64,000 bases of DNA from Hybos culiciformis (taxonomy: Eukaryota; Arthropoda; Insecta; Diptera; Hybotidae), in contig OZ023275.1 of assembly GCA_964007475.1 (NCBI GenBank), positions 38,745,381 to 38,809,380 on the forward strand. Direction: 5' to 3'. The notes under the pieces were generated by a model. The model saw only the letters and a list, made by a program, of their open reading frames with translations. It had not been told where the DNA came from and did not search any database. This document shows positions 39,025 to 49,800 of the stretch, piece after piece; position 1 is the first letter of the stretch, and every line of letters starts with the position of its first letter. A program made the translations under genes and the position numbers.

Positions 39025-39260
39025 AGCGGACAAATGTCATTTTGCAAAATGTCATTTGTTCGCGATTGATTTTTCGAATTTTTAGCGGACAAATGTCATT
39101 TTGCAAAATGTCATTTGTCCGCGATTGAAATTTTTAATTTTTAGCGGACAAATGTCATTTTGCAAAATGTCATTTGTCCGCGATTGATTTTTCAGTTTTT
39201 TTAGCGGACAAATGTCATTTTGCAAAATGTCATTTGTCCGCGATTGATTTTTCAATTTTG
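39025..39260 (+). repeat. Left 59-bp array of the foldback element
   Basis: AGCGGACAAATGTCATTTTG starts at 39025, 39084, 39143 and 39203. Each unit is itself nearly palindromic: GCGGACAAATG at the start, CATTTGTCCGC at the end, and TTTTGCAAAA in the middle. Units are joined by an A/T spacer (ATTGATTTTTC-like). Confidence 0.93.
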
Positions 39261-39266
39261 GAGATA

Positions 39267-39726
39267 CTGCAGATTACGTGAACCACTCAGAATCGTCTGA
39301 AGCTTGGAAAAGGGAAGAGGGGTAGAGTCCCCCCAAATTGTTCATACATTTTGTATATGCAATTTTTTTTTTTTTGCCCGATTTGCCCCTTAAAGAGAGG
39401 ATGGTGGGGGGCGGCGGGCGGGCGGGTGGACTGGTGGTTGGTCAGTGGGATTTGCGGCTGACGCAGAATCGTCTGAAGCTTGGAAAAGGGAAGAGGGGTA
39501 GAGTCCCCCCAAATTGTTCATACATTTTGTATATGCAATTTTTTTTTTTTTGCCCGATTTGCCCCTTAAAGAGAGGGTGGTGGGGGGCGGCGGGCGGGCG
39601 GGTGGACTGGTGGTTGGTCAGTGACGCCGCAAATCCCACTGAGCAACCACCAGTCCACCCGCCCGCCCGCCGCCCCCCACCACCCTCTCTTGTTGTGCCG
39701 ATTCTGATTGGTTCACGTCATCTGCA
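39267..39726. repeat. GC-rich duplicated and inverted core of the foldback element
   Basis: A 176-bp block starting CAGAATCGTCTGAAGCTTGG (39288) is repeated directly at 39464. The end of the block (GGGGGGCGGCGGGCGGGCGG onward) then appears a third time inverted at about 39624-39690, ending in CCACCACCCTCTCT. The outer edges are also inverted: GACGTGAACCA-like sequence at 39267-39294 faces GGTTCACGTCATCTGCA at 39700-39726. The core is strikingly G+C-rich against its surroundings. Confidence 0.9.
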
Positions 39727-39744
39727 CTTTAGCCTCAAATTTTT

Positions 39745-39965
39745 AGCGGACATATGTCATTTTCCAAAATGTCATTTGTCCGCGATTGCCATTTTTAATT
39801 TTTAGCGGACAAATGTCATTTTGCAAAATGTCATTTGTCCGCGATTGATTTTTTAAATTTTTAGCGGACAAATGTCATTTTGCAAAATGTCATTTGTCTG
39901 CGATTGATTTTTCAGATTTTTAGCGGACAAATGTCATTTTGCAAAATGTCATTTGTCCGCGATTA
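39745..39965 (+). repeat. Right 59-bp array of the foldback element
   Basis: Four units start AGCGGACA at 39745, 39804, 39863 and 39922, in the same orientation as the left array. The first unit has drifted most (ACATATGTC, and TTTTCCAAAA instead of TTTTGCAAAA). Direct orientation on both sides of an inverted core means each near-palindromic unit can pair with any other. Confidence 0.93.
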
Positions 39966-40085
39966 ATTTTTATCGCGGACAAAAGACATTTTGAATCGCG
40001 GACAAATGTCATTTTTATGTCCGCGATACAAAAACAAATCGCGGACAAATGTCCCGCGGACAAATGTCCAACCCCCGTAATTTAT

Positions 40086-42972
40086 ATGTAAATAATTTTT
40101 TTAGTTTGAAAAAAAAAAAAAACTTTGTAATATGGTGGATCTGAATTATAAATTTGGAGTTAGGACGGCATAAAATTGTATTTATTAAAGATATGATGCA
40201 GAATTGAAAGACGTTTTAACAATCAAATTAATGTAAAATTTATAATAAGAACATTTTGGTGTTTTAAGAGTTGAATTCTTCACAAAATAGATCACCCCAA
40301 TCCGTAATGTGATCAAAATTAAACAAAAAAGTTGCTAAATATCACATTAATTTTTACATTTCGTTTGGTCGCGAATTTAATATTAAAACAAAAATAAAAA
40401 TAAAAATTAGAAAAATTAAAATTCATTCAAAAATTTCAAGGCCTGAATTCAAAGACCCATAATTAATCCCCAGGACAGTGTTGTTATTTTTGAAGTTCAT
40501 TTTAAGGGACAACATTAAGTATAAAATTTTAAAATAAATAATAATAATCTCCTCACGATGACCACCCATTTAAAAATTATTTTATTATTCCATTTAAAAA
40601 TTTTTACAATCAATGTTTTATATTAAAAATTGTATGGAAAATTCGTAAAAGTAAATAATTTTGTGTGAATTTATCAAAAGGGATATTTTCGAAAGAAAAT
40701 ATATATATACTCGTATAATAAAAAAAACAGACAGAATTTAAGAAGATGACCATTCGCAAAGCCAGTAATTCTTCAGGAACACTTATTTTGGCTTATCGTG
40801 CTGTCACTTCATCCGAAGAAAATATGTTGCCACAGTAAACAGCATAAAAGTAAAATATGGCAAAATGTTTATTCGAATTTTGAAAATCCGCCTTTTAAAA
40901 CCCTCCAATTACTCAATTCTTATCATTCATACAAGTGTAACAAGAATTTTTCAAGGTTTTTGAACCTTATTATCTAGAAAAACTGTTTTCCTTTAAGGCA
41001 AGAACGTATCGTGAAACATAATCGCTTTAGTGAAAATTAAATTAACAAAAATCTTATATTTGAAAATCAATAAATTGAACTGACTAGAAATTATTGTAGC
41101 TAGTGAACATTTTAGGTGAATTTTGGCCACAATCAAAGAAATATTATAATTATTATATTTTGGTCCATGAACTTATCGATAAATATTTTAACAGATTTCT
41201 TTCAATAAATGTTAAAAGAATTAATCTTCTGAGAAAATTTTTAAATATTTTTTTTTGAGTTTTTTCTTTCAATAAATTTTTTTTCCCTCAACAAAAGCTT
41301 AGTGTTACTAAGTTTTTGATTTCATTTCATATATATACATATATTCTTTTTTATATTAAATCCAATCAATAAATTCAATATCTTATCTACAATATTTAAG
41401 AGATAATTCAATATTTTTCGAAAAAAAAAAAAAAATTAAGTAAAAAATTTTTATTTCTTAACATAAAAAGAAAATAATGTTAATTTTTATTTTTATTTTT
41501 TTTTATTAAATTGATGCCCCTCAATATAATTTTAATATTATTTAAATTTTCTTGAATGTAAAAATGGGAAAAAAAAAGTCGCGACAATTTGACTTGATGG
41601 TGGCGCTTCAAATTACAATTAATCCTATTGAATATTAAGACTTTGACAGGTTTGAAGTGTATAGAACAAAAAGAAAAATACTTATGAAAAAAGTATTGTT
41701 GTAAAATTATTAAATTACAATTTTGGTTTACATATACATAATTTTTCTCTAGTGTGACATGTATTTTTCGTACAATTTCCTAGAAACTTTTAGAACTTTA
41801 AAAATTCGTTTCACAAATTCAGATGTTAACAATATTGGAAATTATTATTAATCATGCGTATTTGACTAAGGAACTTTGTGTATTTAACAATGAAGTCCAT
41901 AGTCCATATATATTTTTTAGAAACTATAAAATGTCTTACCTAAACGATTTCTAAAAACTTTAAAATTTAATCTCTTTCCACAAAGTTCCTTATTCGAGGT
42001 TTCAGTTAAAAATTAAAGACTACGTTTTAATTTATTTATTTTTAGTTTAACAATTTTACATAAAATAAATTTTTCAAAATTAGTAAAATTCTTAAACTAA
42101 ACTTCAACAATTTGGTTTAATATTGATAATTAAAGTTATCAAACTTTTTTTCCCATACATTCATTATAAAATCATAATTCTTCAAATCTATCGAAATGAC
42201 ATCAATAATAAATTATTTCTTATCGGAAGTTCTATTATACACTTTAACAAAAAACTTCGAATTCAATAGAGCTAGATTGACCCAAAATTTTAATTTTAGT
42301 ATAAATAACATTATAGAGGTATTTTAATCATCAACAGTTGGTTCTATAATTTAATATCAAAAAAATATTAAGAAAAAACATTTAATAAATTTAATTTTTT
42401 ATTAATTTTTGTTCTTGCGAATTATTATCAAAATTTATGAAGTATTGATCCAGAAATCCGTATATTTTGTGTGTGGGAAGGATTTCTTAGGATACACTAT
42501 TCATTGTTTGATTTAAAGGGATTTTGTTTTTGAATTTTTTTTTTCCGCAAAATAATTTATTGAATATCGAAATGCGGAAATAGTTTTTATCTACACATTT
42601 ATATAAATTCTTTTTCAACAATAATATATCAACAAACAGCTACTGGAATAAAAATGAACAATTGATTTTTATAAAAAAAATTCATTTAGTGCGGGTTTTT
42701 CTTAGATCTGCAGTAGTCACTGGAAAATAACCCCGTCGAAAATTAAGAAAAATATTGAAATTATTCTATGGTTTTGAAGTTGTATAGCTTTCTTTTTAAA
42801 CTAATTTTGCTGTAAGTAGGTACGTACAAATAAATATATTTATCCCTTTTAGCTGTCCCATTAAGTAGAATAATTACAAAATAAAAATAATTTGTTCTTC
42901 AAACTTGTCAAAAATTTTCTCATTAAATTGTTTCCAAATGGCGTACTCATGCAAAGAATACTACTCAAGGTT
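40086..42972. other. Gene-poor A+T-rich stretch with one small inverted repeat
   Basis: No gene is supported. TAAGGAACTTTGTG at 41867-41880 is exactly inverted as CACAAAGTTCCTTA at 41979-41992 (14 bp, 98-bp spacer). The matches end there and no target duplication is visible. Confidence 0.5.
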
Positions 42973-42980
42973 TCCAAAAC

Positions 42981-43821
42981 TAGGGCCTGCAATACCGGAG
43001 ACAAAAATCAATACCGGTTTTCGGTATTGTATTTAAATAAATACCGGTATACCGGTATTATACTGGTATTGGTGATTTATTTAAAAATTTAAAAGAAATT
43101 GTATAAATTGATAATTTTATTAATTAATACAAAAACAAATATATAATTTGGGTGGCTGAGACTGAGAATAGGAGAAAATGGGTTTTTTTCTTTATTCTAC
43201 GAATTTAAAAAAAATAAAATAAAATAAACAATCCCGATTTATGTAGAAAAATGTCTGAAAAATCCAAAAATCATAACTTTATAGTGGTAAGTGCTAATAT
43301 TCTATCTTTTTTGTTCATTGAAAGTGAAAAAATGAGTTAGGTGGTTGAGAATTGGTTACTACCTACCTAGAAATATGTTGAGTTCCACAGGCTATTTCTT
43401 TACAAAAAATGCTTTGGTTTTTTATATAATGCAGATTGTATCATTATATAATAATTTTCTATCTTTATAATAAGAATTCAGTATGAATTAAAAAGCAATA
43501 AAATTATATTGATCCATGAAAAAAACTAAATTAATTTATGTCTTGGTAAATTTTTTAAAAAAATCATATAATTTTTGTCCAGATTTTTATCCAGATTTCT
43601 TTAGTTTTTGTCCAGATTTGTCCAGATTTGAACCAATAAAATTTAAATTTTGTTCTAGATTTCGGGTTTTTAAAAACTGGCAACCCTATGTATGATTTAA
43701 ATAAATTTAAAATGTATGATATTTTAAATACCGAAATACCGGTATTTATATGTCATAATACCGGTATTTCGGTTTTAAAAAATATCCTCAGAATACCGGT
43801 ATACCGGTATTGCAGGCCCTA
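42981..43821. mobile_element. hAT-type element with ATACCGGTAT repeats and perfect 8-bp target duplication
   Basis: The inverted ends TAGGGCCTGCAATACCGG match over 18 bp. The flanks TCCAAAAC (42973-42980 and 43822-43829) are a perfect 8-bp duplication. ACCGGTAT and its inverse fill about 150 bp at each end as subterminal repeats. The middle (43147-43688) is not its own sequence but an inverted piece of the element type seen at 32076-33051. No transposase is encoded. Confidence 0.92.
43147..43688 (-). repeat. Inverted fragment of the 32-kb hAT element inside the 43-kb hAT element
   Basis: Read on the minus strand from 43688, this segment follows 32076 onward: TAGGGTTGCCAG, TTTTTAAAAACCCGAAATC, ATTGGTTCAAATCTGGACAA, then the CTCAGCCACC region, the TAAATCGGGATTGTTT region, and finally CTCAGCCACCCAAA at 43147, matching 32607. 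The outer end is the exact hAT terminus; the inner end breaks at an interior point. There is no target duplication around the fragment, so it is truncated or was captured rather than cleanly inserted. Confidence 0.88.
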
Positions 43822-43829
43822 TCCAAAAC

Positions 43830-46800
43830 CTAACATTTTAATTTTCAATTTTCCTCCGATAAGTTGAATAGCTTTCCACTAAAAAAAATTATTTCGTTTA
43901 GAAATGGGAAATAAAAATTTTTAAATTTTTTATATATTAATGCACCTGCAAGTAATGTTGAAATTAAAATTTTGAATTACTTTTCCATTCAACGCTTGAT
44001 ATATTAACAAACATTTTTAGGTTATTATAATGTAAAAATTCAATTATGTATTTAATTTATGTGATTTCACGAAATTTATTTGTGTTTCTATATTTATTCA
44101 ATTTTATTTACTTGAATTGAACTAACTGAATTAGTTTCACCTGATTAAATTATTGAAAAAAAATAAACAATAAATTTTTTTCTTTTTTTAAATAGTTATT
44201 TGCACAAAATATTTCCAGGAAGTTTTCATCAAATATAAGTTTGCAACATGTTTTGCCTTTTACTGTATAAGAATTTACGAATTGAATAATTTTGACCCAC
44301 CGAAATTTGAGAATTCTTATTTTTGTTAAACTTGGGAAGGTTGTCAAAAAAAAAGATGCGAATTATTTATGTAGATTATATAACTTTAAATTATATAAGT
44401 TTTTAATTTCCACATCTTAATAAGGCTTTCGATATTCTTAAATTTTACTATTCCTTTTTTATTTGTCAATTATCAATAAAACTTAACATTTACGATTAAA
44501 AATTTTAAATATTTTCTTACATTTAGTTCCAAAAACTGTTACAAATGTATTGGAGATATCAAATTATCAAATTATACATGTACTTATTGGTGAAAATTTA
44601 TGTTTTTATATTATTTATTCCAGGAATTGGTAAAATTTGATTTCCTTTTATTTGCAAAATACCAAAAGAGGTATATTAATGATGATGAATTTATGGTTCT
44701 TACTTCTATATTATGTATTATGTGTGTAGAAAATTTCTGCGAAAAAAATTTAAATAAATTTTTTATTGTTTTATGTTAATCCCAAAATGCATCCTGTGGC
44801 GGTTTATCTAGTTAAAATAACTAATCTCTTTCTGCGAAATTTTCTATTGAGAAAAAGAATAAGATTTTACATTGAATTTAAATTAAACAAATTTTTTGAC
44901 CACAAAAAAATAGAAGGGAACAAATACCAAAATATTATTTAAAATCAAAATTGAAGTGTAATTTTCTAATATTTGAAATATCTTTTTAAACAATGATAAT
45001 AGTAAAGGTATTGGAAAATTGGAAAACTTCAAAATAAACCGGTTGTATATATCATTTCTATGTTTTTGATTTACTTACTTTGTTTTTCTTTGAATTTACT
45101 GATTTTGTATATTTTTTAAATATGATTAGAATTTCTGCCTGTAGATAAATATATAAATGGTTTTAAGAATAAATACGTCAAAAATAGATACTTTGTAATA
45201 CATTTATTTCGAATAGTAATTTGATATGTAAATTTTCTAATTCATTCCTTGGAAAAAAGTTCGATATGGTTCAGATTCATACAATATTTTATTGATTTAC
45301 TCCATTTAACGACGAAATATTCCAACTTTATTTTAAATTCTTGATTTACAAATAGTTAAAGAAAATTAATTTTAAATTCTTTCTAATTAAAAAGTAAGTT
45401 TTAAAAATATAAGAACTTTAAATTTTTGAATCATATAATATAATTTCATATTTTTATTTAATTCAAAAATCATTAATTAAGTGCACATTTCTTTATCATA
45501 TTTTTTTTCAAAATAATATTACTTCTTGTAGGCATACTATGTCTGTAACATGCTGGGTTAATCTTTTTTCCTTTCTACAGGTATTACTTTAGGTATCTAA
45601 AAATTGGGTTGTACATATGTACTAACTTCATAAATTTTTTTTTAGGTAAATTTAAATCTACTTGCCATATTAACACCAATTTATTTGATACAGAATCCGT
45701 ACAGTGAATTAAAATCCTTAGAAAGGATTTATGTTAATGGTATACCTACTTGAAATTATATAAAATCACATTATATATTTACGAGAAATAAATAAATATA
45801 AATGTCAATGTATTTTGTTATAAACAAAATTACAACTTCTTACAATAGTTTGTTAGAATCTGAAAAAAATATTAAAACCATAGTTAATAAAAATAATTAA
45901 GTCAAAATTTTAATTCAAATTTTATTTCCAAAAATTATTTTGGAGGTAAGTCTTCGAAAAAATAGGAAAAAAAAAATGTTTAAGGAATACGTACGTATAT
46001 AAATAAAATAATAATATGACAATTTTTGTTGTCAATATTTTTCCCACGGATATTCTCTTAAAAAGTGTGCGTACATAAAAAATAACCAATTTATACAGTT
46101 TGTTATTAAATTTCTTTGCACAAACAAAAAATTGCGAGAAGGATAAAATAATATACCACCAGATAATCTGGGTGTAAACAACCATTATCGATATTCTAGC
46201 TAAACTTGTATTTATTTTATTTTAATTTTTATTTATTTTCAACTATTTTTTTTTTGTTACAAAAATAAAAGTATATTAATAATGGGTTTAAAAATGTTAG
46301 ACTGAATATTAAAAGAATAGTTTAAATCTTTGTCTTATAACAGTAATCGCGTTTATAATTTTATGATTATTATACGTCGCTATTTTGTACGTTTTTTTAA
46401 AATTATACATAATATATTAATAATTTTATGGATTTTTTGGTGTCAATCTGTTGGAATGACAAAATGAATTTATTTTTGATAAAATTAATAATATATAAAT
46501 AATTCGTTTTTTTATCTTAATGGAATTTTTACAGATTATAAATCAAAACAAAATCAAACTTTGTCTATGAATATAATATTTATTAAGTTGAATGTGTAAT
46601 TTTATCACGTGTAATATCTTATTCATCTCACTAGTTATCGTGTGAGTATAATTTATAGCACATCTATCATTATGTATATCTCAAAATCAATAAATTCATC
46701 ATTTTTTTTTTACAAACAAAACAAAATAAACAAGAACCTACATAGTGATAAATATAAAAAACAACTGTAAAGCTTTCCAAAAAAAAAAATTTTTAAGGGA

Positions 46801-49800
46801 ATAATATAAATTTTTTTTTTTGCATGGCAGGAACTTATAATACTTATTGTGAGCAGTTTGAAAAAGCTTAAGTACAAAAAAAAGTTTGATTTTTTAGTTT
46901 TGTGATTTATTAGTTTTAGTCATTTATTAGTTTTGTTAAAGTTTTTTGCTCTGCTTAATTCAAATGCATATTTATACAAATATATCAGGTGTTTGAATGA
47001 ACGAACGAAGATTAAACGATTAGCTAGGATTAAATTGAAGCCTGTTTCCCTTTCACAGTAATAAGCTTGCAACGAATTCACTTTCACTAATCTAAACGAT
47101 GAGAAGTTACAACCGAGAAAGGGTCTAAATAATTTTCATACAAAATTATATTTGTATAATTTGATTATTTTTTAAAGTTTAAATGGATCTATTTATTGAA
47201 TAGATTGATGACGATTAGATGAATCTAAAAATATATTGTTAACGCCCGATTGTGTCTAAAAATTTAGATCCCGGTTGATATTAATTTAGATCCCGCCACC
47301 GAAAACCAAATATTCTTGACATATGAATTTGGTGGTTAATAACTTTGATAAGCTTAACCGTAGAACATTAATTTATTATTTAAATTTTCAAAGTTCATAA
47401 ATACAATTTCTCAAATACACATTTTTCGAAAATATGTTTTAGTTTGACATTGTAATTTATTCCCAAAACTTTTGGCGTTACGAAACCTTTTAATAAAAAA
47501 TTTTTTTTAACAGAGATGGTAATTGCGCTATAAAAAAAAACAGGTATAAAGTTTTTTTTTTTGCGACTTCAGTCCTTATTTTTGATGGCGTATTTTATGG
47601 AACACTGTTTTTATGTATAGAGAGAAAGAGTTTAATATATTCATATGATTTGTCAAAATTAATTAGTTAGACATTTGTGATAAACGGCTGAATAAATTAT
47701 TTTCAATTTTTAATTTATTTAAAATGAAAAAAAAAAAAATAATTTCTACATAAAAATTAGTATGACGTATCAATTAAATGTTTTCAAGAAATTCTTGTTA
47801 ATTAATTTAAAATAAATAATGCTGTTGTTTCAATTCGAAAAAAAATACTATTCAAAATTAGTTTTAATTAATTTTCAAATAATTTTTTATTTATAAATTT
47901 TCAATTAAATGAAATTATTTATAGGATTATAAAAAAAATATCGAAACTCTCACAAGGGTATTGCCTTGTATTCGAGCTCCGAAGAAGGGAATCATCAGGT
48001 GCTATCATCTCTTTAAACTTATAAAACAAAATGCTGTCGTTGAAAAATAGTTTCCAAAGATACCTATAAATTAGGATAACAAGTTTAGAAGAGCTCCGAA
48101 CAAAACTGGATTTCGATTCAGAAATACATGTAGATGAAAACTGTTAATTCAGGTAGATAGATGTATTGTGTAGTTTCGTACCGTCAAACAACATAATGCA
48201 CCACACCATTCAGCAATTAACATTTTAAATTATTATTTTCATTTCAAACTTTTTATTTTATTCTGTTTACATACAACTAGGATAGTCAAAGAATGCCGTA
48301 TAAATACCAAAAATATCTTGTATACTTTTGGCTTACACTTTTTGGCCTTGTACAAAATCACCTTCTCTTCAGTCCCATATTAAAAGAACAATAACAAAAA
48401 CATAAAATATTATTTTGAAATTCCAAAATTTTTGATCTGGTTATTTTTTTTTTTTTTTTGAATTATGATAATAGCAAATATTGCATATTCAAATGTTTTG
48501 CATATAGTATTGTTTTATAAATTAACACAAAAATGCATAATTTAGCAAATAAATTTTAAAATAAAATATTTTGATTATTAGGTTTTATATTTTTTTTTGT
48601 TCACATTTTTTATTTTTTTTTAAATATAATAAAAATTTTCATTTTAATAAGTGAATAAATTATATTCATTTGATTCAAAAATATATAGAAAAAATTATAA
48701 TATGAATATGAATACATTTTTAATATAGAGAATTCTTTCAATGGAATTTATCTACAGTTCTATTTTTTGTTGATTATATTTATGCATACATTTAACATGT
48801 ATATATTACCCTGAAACTGTCAGCAAAATGTTTGTTTACATTTTGAGATAAAAACCCTATGAATTAATTCAAATAAGCAAAATTTGCAGAATTATTGAAT
48901 TCTATTACAGGTAATATCTTATATGTTAATATCTCTCTATTTCTCTCTAATAATATTCTGATATTTAAAAATATATAATGGACAATTTGGTAGAAAACTC
49001 GTATTTCCAAGCTTACGATCCGTAATTTTTAAGAGTTTTCTTTTAAATATTCTGAAGTAAATATGTTTGAAAAAAAGCCCTTAGTTTTATTTAAAAGACA
49101 GAGTAGTACAATTTCTGCATTGATTTTGAAATCACCAAACAGATCATCAAAAACAAGTCATCAAAAACCACATCTTTGGAAAATATATATTTTTAAATGA
49201 GAAAATATAACATTATGGACATTATGGCTATATAAATTTTTATTTGCGATATAAATTCTGTAATGTTCTGTATCTGGAAGCCATTTCCTTTTTTGTAGCT
49301 CTAATTTGCGTATTCGAAAATATCCTACCTTTTTTAATATTAAAATAAATATTAAAAAATGTATTGGAAACTTGAAAGAGCTTAAAAATCAATAGCTAAG
49401 AATACATAAGTCGTCTTAAAACTCATTAATAAACTTTTTAGTTACTTTAGTTTCTGATGTCTAGAATCCTGAGTGTGTGCCTCTCAGGCTCGGTTAAAAA
49501 GTATATTTCAGTTTAAATACCAAAGCGAGTTAAAAAAACAAATAATACTTAATACTGTACCTTAAAACGGACAGATACGGAAGATTTTAATTTTTTTCAT
49601 TTAGAAAAGCTACCAATTATTAGTATTTAACGGATGAGGGAACAAAACTCAATAGAAAATTATAAGTCAATATAAAAAATTCTTTTAGCAGATCTGATGT
49701 CACTTAATTTATGAAAAATTGTCATCTGGAAAATTTATTTAAACATTAAGAACAAAAAAAAAATCCATTTACAAAAGTATATATATATGTTGAAAAAAAA

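Larger units (their letters stand above)
38970..40076. mobile_element. Foldback-type element with 9-bp target duplication
   Basis: GTAATTTAT flanks both sides (38961-38969 and 40077-40085), a perfect 9-bp duplication. Read inward, the ends are GGCGCCGTGACATTT (left) and GGGGGTTGGACATTT (right), then identical through GTCCGCGGGACATTTG and TCCGCGATT. The word GACATTTGTCCGCG recurs throughout. The order is: left terminus, four ~59-bp units (39025-39260), a GC-rich centre (39265-39726), four more ~59-bp units (39745-39965), right terminus. Nine-base duplications fit Mutator-like elements and Drosophila-type foldback elements. No transposase is encoded. Frames through the GC-rich centre are Pro/Gly/Arg-rich artefacts of the repeats. 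Confidence 0.9.

Noticed and set aside
39338..39805. A 155-residue frame with Gly/Pro/Arg-rich segments, and a second one antisense (39442-39639)
   Set aside because: Both run through the duplicated and inverted GC-rich core of the foldback element. Their repeats mirror the DNA repeats and neither shows codon structure.
47940..48150. A less A/T-biased patch that is open in two plus-strand frames
   Set aside because: Two overlapping frames are equally open for about 30-37 codons and neither resembles a domain or has convincing splice borders.
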